Below are positions 63,822-64,000 of a stretch of 64,000 nucleotides of DNA, in pieces. Position 1 is the stretch's first letter. Every line of letters starts with the position of its first letter. The position numbers and the translations under genes are program-made. The notes under the pieces were generated by a model. The model did no database searches. It had not been told where the DNA came from and saw only the letters and a list, made by a program, of their open reading frames with translations. The DNA comes from Sapria himalayana (Eukaryota; Streptophyta; Magnoliopsida; Malpighiales; Rafflesiaceae): positions 1 to 64,000 of the forward strand of contig JAREIK010010367.1 in assembly GCA_029783825.1 (NCBI GenBank). Direction: 5' to 3'.

Positions 63822-64000
63822 TTAATTATTCAGTATAATTTTAATTTTTATTTTAATTATTTATCTGTTTATTTTTATAGAAATATTAATTAAAAAATAA
63901 ATTATTAGTAAGACAGATCTAAATTAAATTAAATCGCTATATCCTAAATAATAATGAATAAAACTTATTATTTTTTCATTTTAATTTTAAATATTCAAAT
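63822..64000 (-). repeat. Inverted satellite array, window edge
   Basis: Reverse complement of the satellite that precedes unit A in the forward copies, cut by the window end. Confidence 0.8.

Overview
The window looks like gene-poor plant heterochromatin. Three things point to a flowering plant: a RICESLEEPER-type hAT transposon, short solo LTRs of Copia-like appearance, and degenerate tracts built on the plant telomere motif TTTAGGG. No functional protein gene, rRNA or tRNA was recognised. The species cannot be told from the sequence.

Most of the window (about 49 of 64 kb) is a very A+T-rich tandem array with a basic period of about 0.55-0.6 kb. Two landmarks define each monomer. One is a near-perfect palindrome of 28-32 bp centred on GGTTATAACC. 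The other, about 90-100 bp before it, is a block of about 9-10 consecutive telomere-like octamers (TTTAGGGG, TTTTGGGG, TTTAAGTG and similar). Monomers form higher-order blocks: a 1.34-kb dimer-like module around 34.2-36.9 and 45.5-48.2 kb, and a segment of about 14 kb that recurs (3.3 and 17.3 kb; 5.7 and 19.8 kb; 9.2 and 23.2 kb).

Three kinds of non-satellite sequence sit in the array. (1) Unit A, about 2.5 kb and less A+T-rich, occurs four times: 5.73-8.33, 19.79-22.27 and 25.22-27.06 kb (internally deleted) in one orientation, and 61.37-63.82 kb inverted. All copies share the same flanks, so they were copied with the array rather than inserted independently. Unit A holds a 7-nt telomere-like tract, a possible poly(A)-tailed or captured-gene segment with two exon-like blocks, and degenerate 104-bp repeats. 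(2) A 571-572 bp solo LTR occurs at 30.14 and, inverted, at 57.36 kb. Both copies have the same 5-bp target duplication. (3) A 3.72-kb hAT element at 36.98-40.70 kb has terminal inverted repeats, an 8-bp target duplication and a decayed transposase gene.

Array orientation flips once, at about 55,681. From there to the end it is the reverse complement of material like 25-32 kb, including a solo LTR and a unit A copy. A 12-bp inverted repeat lies at the switch. The strongest unexplained signal is the palindrome: in several monomers it has mutated at paired positions so that complementarity is kept.
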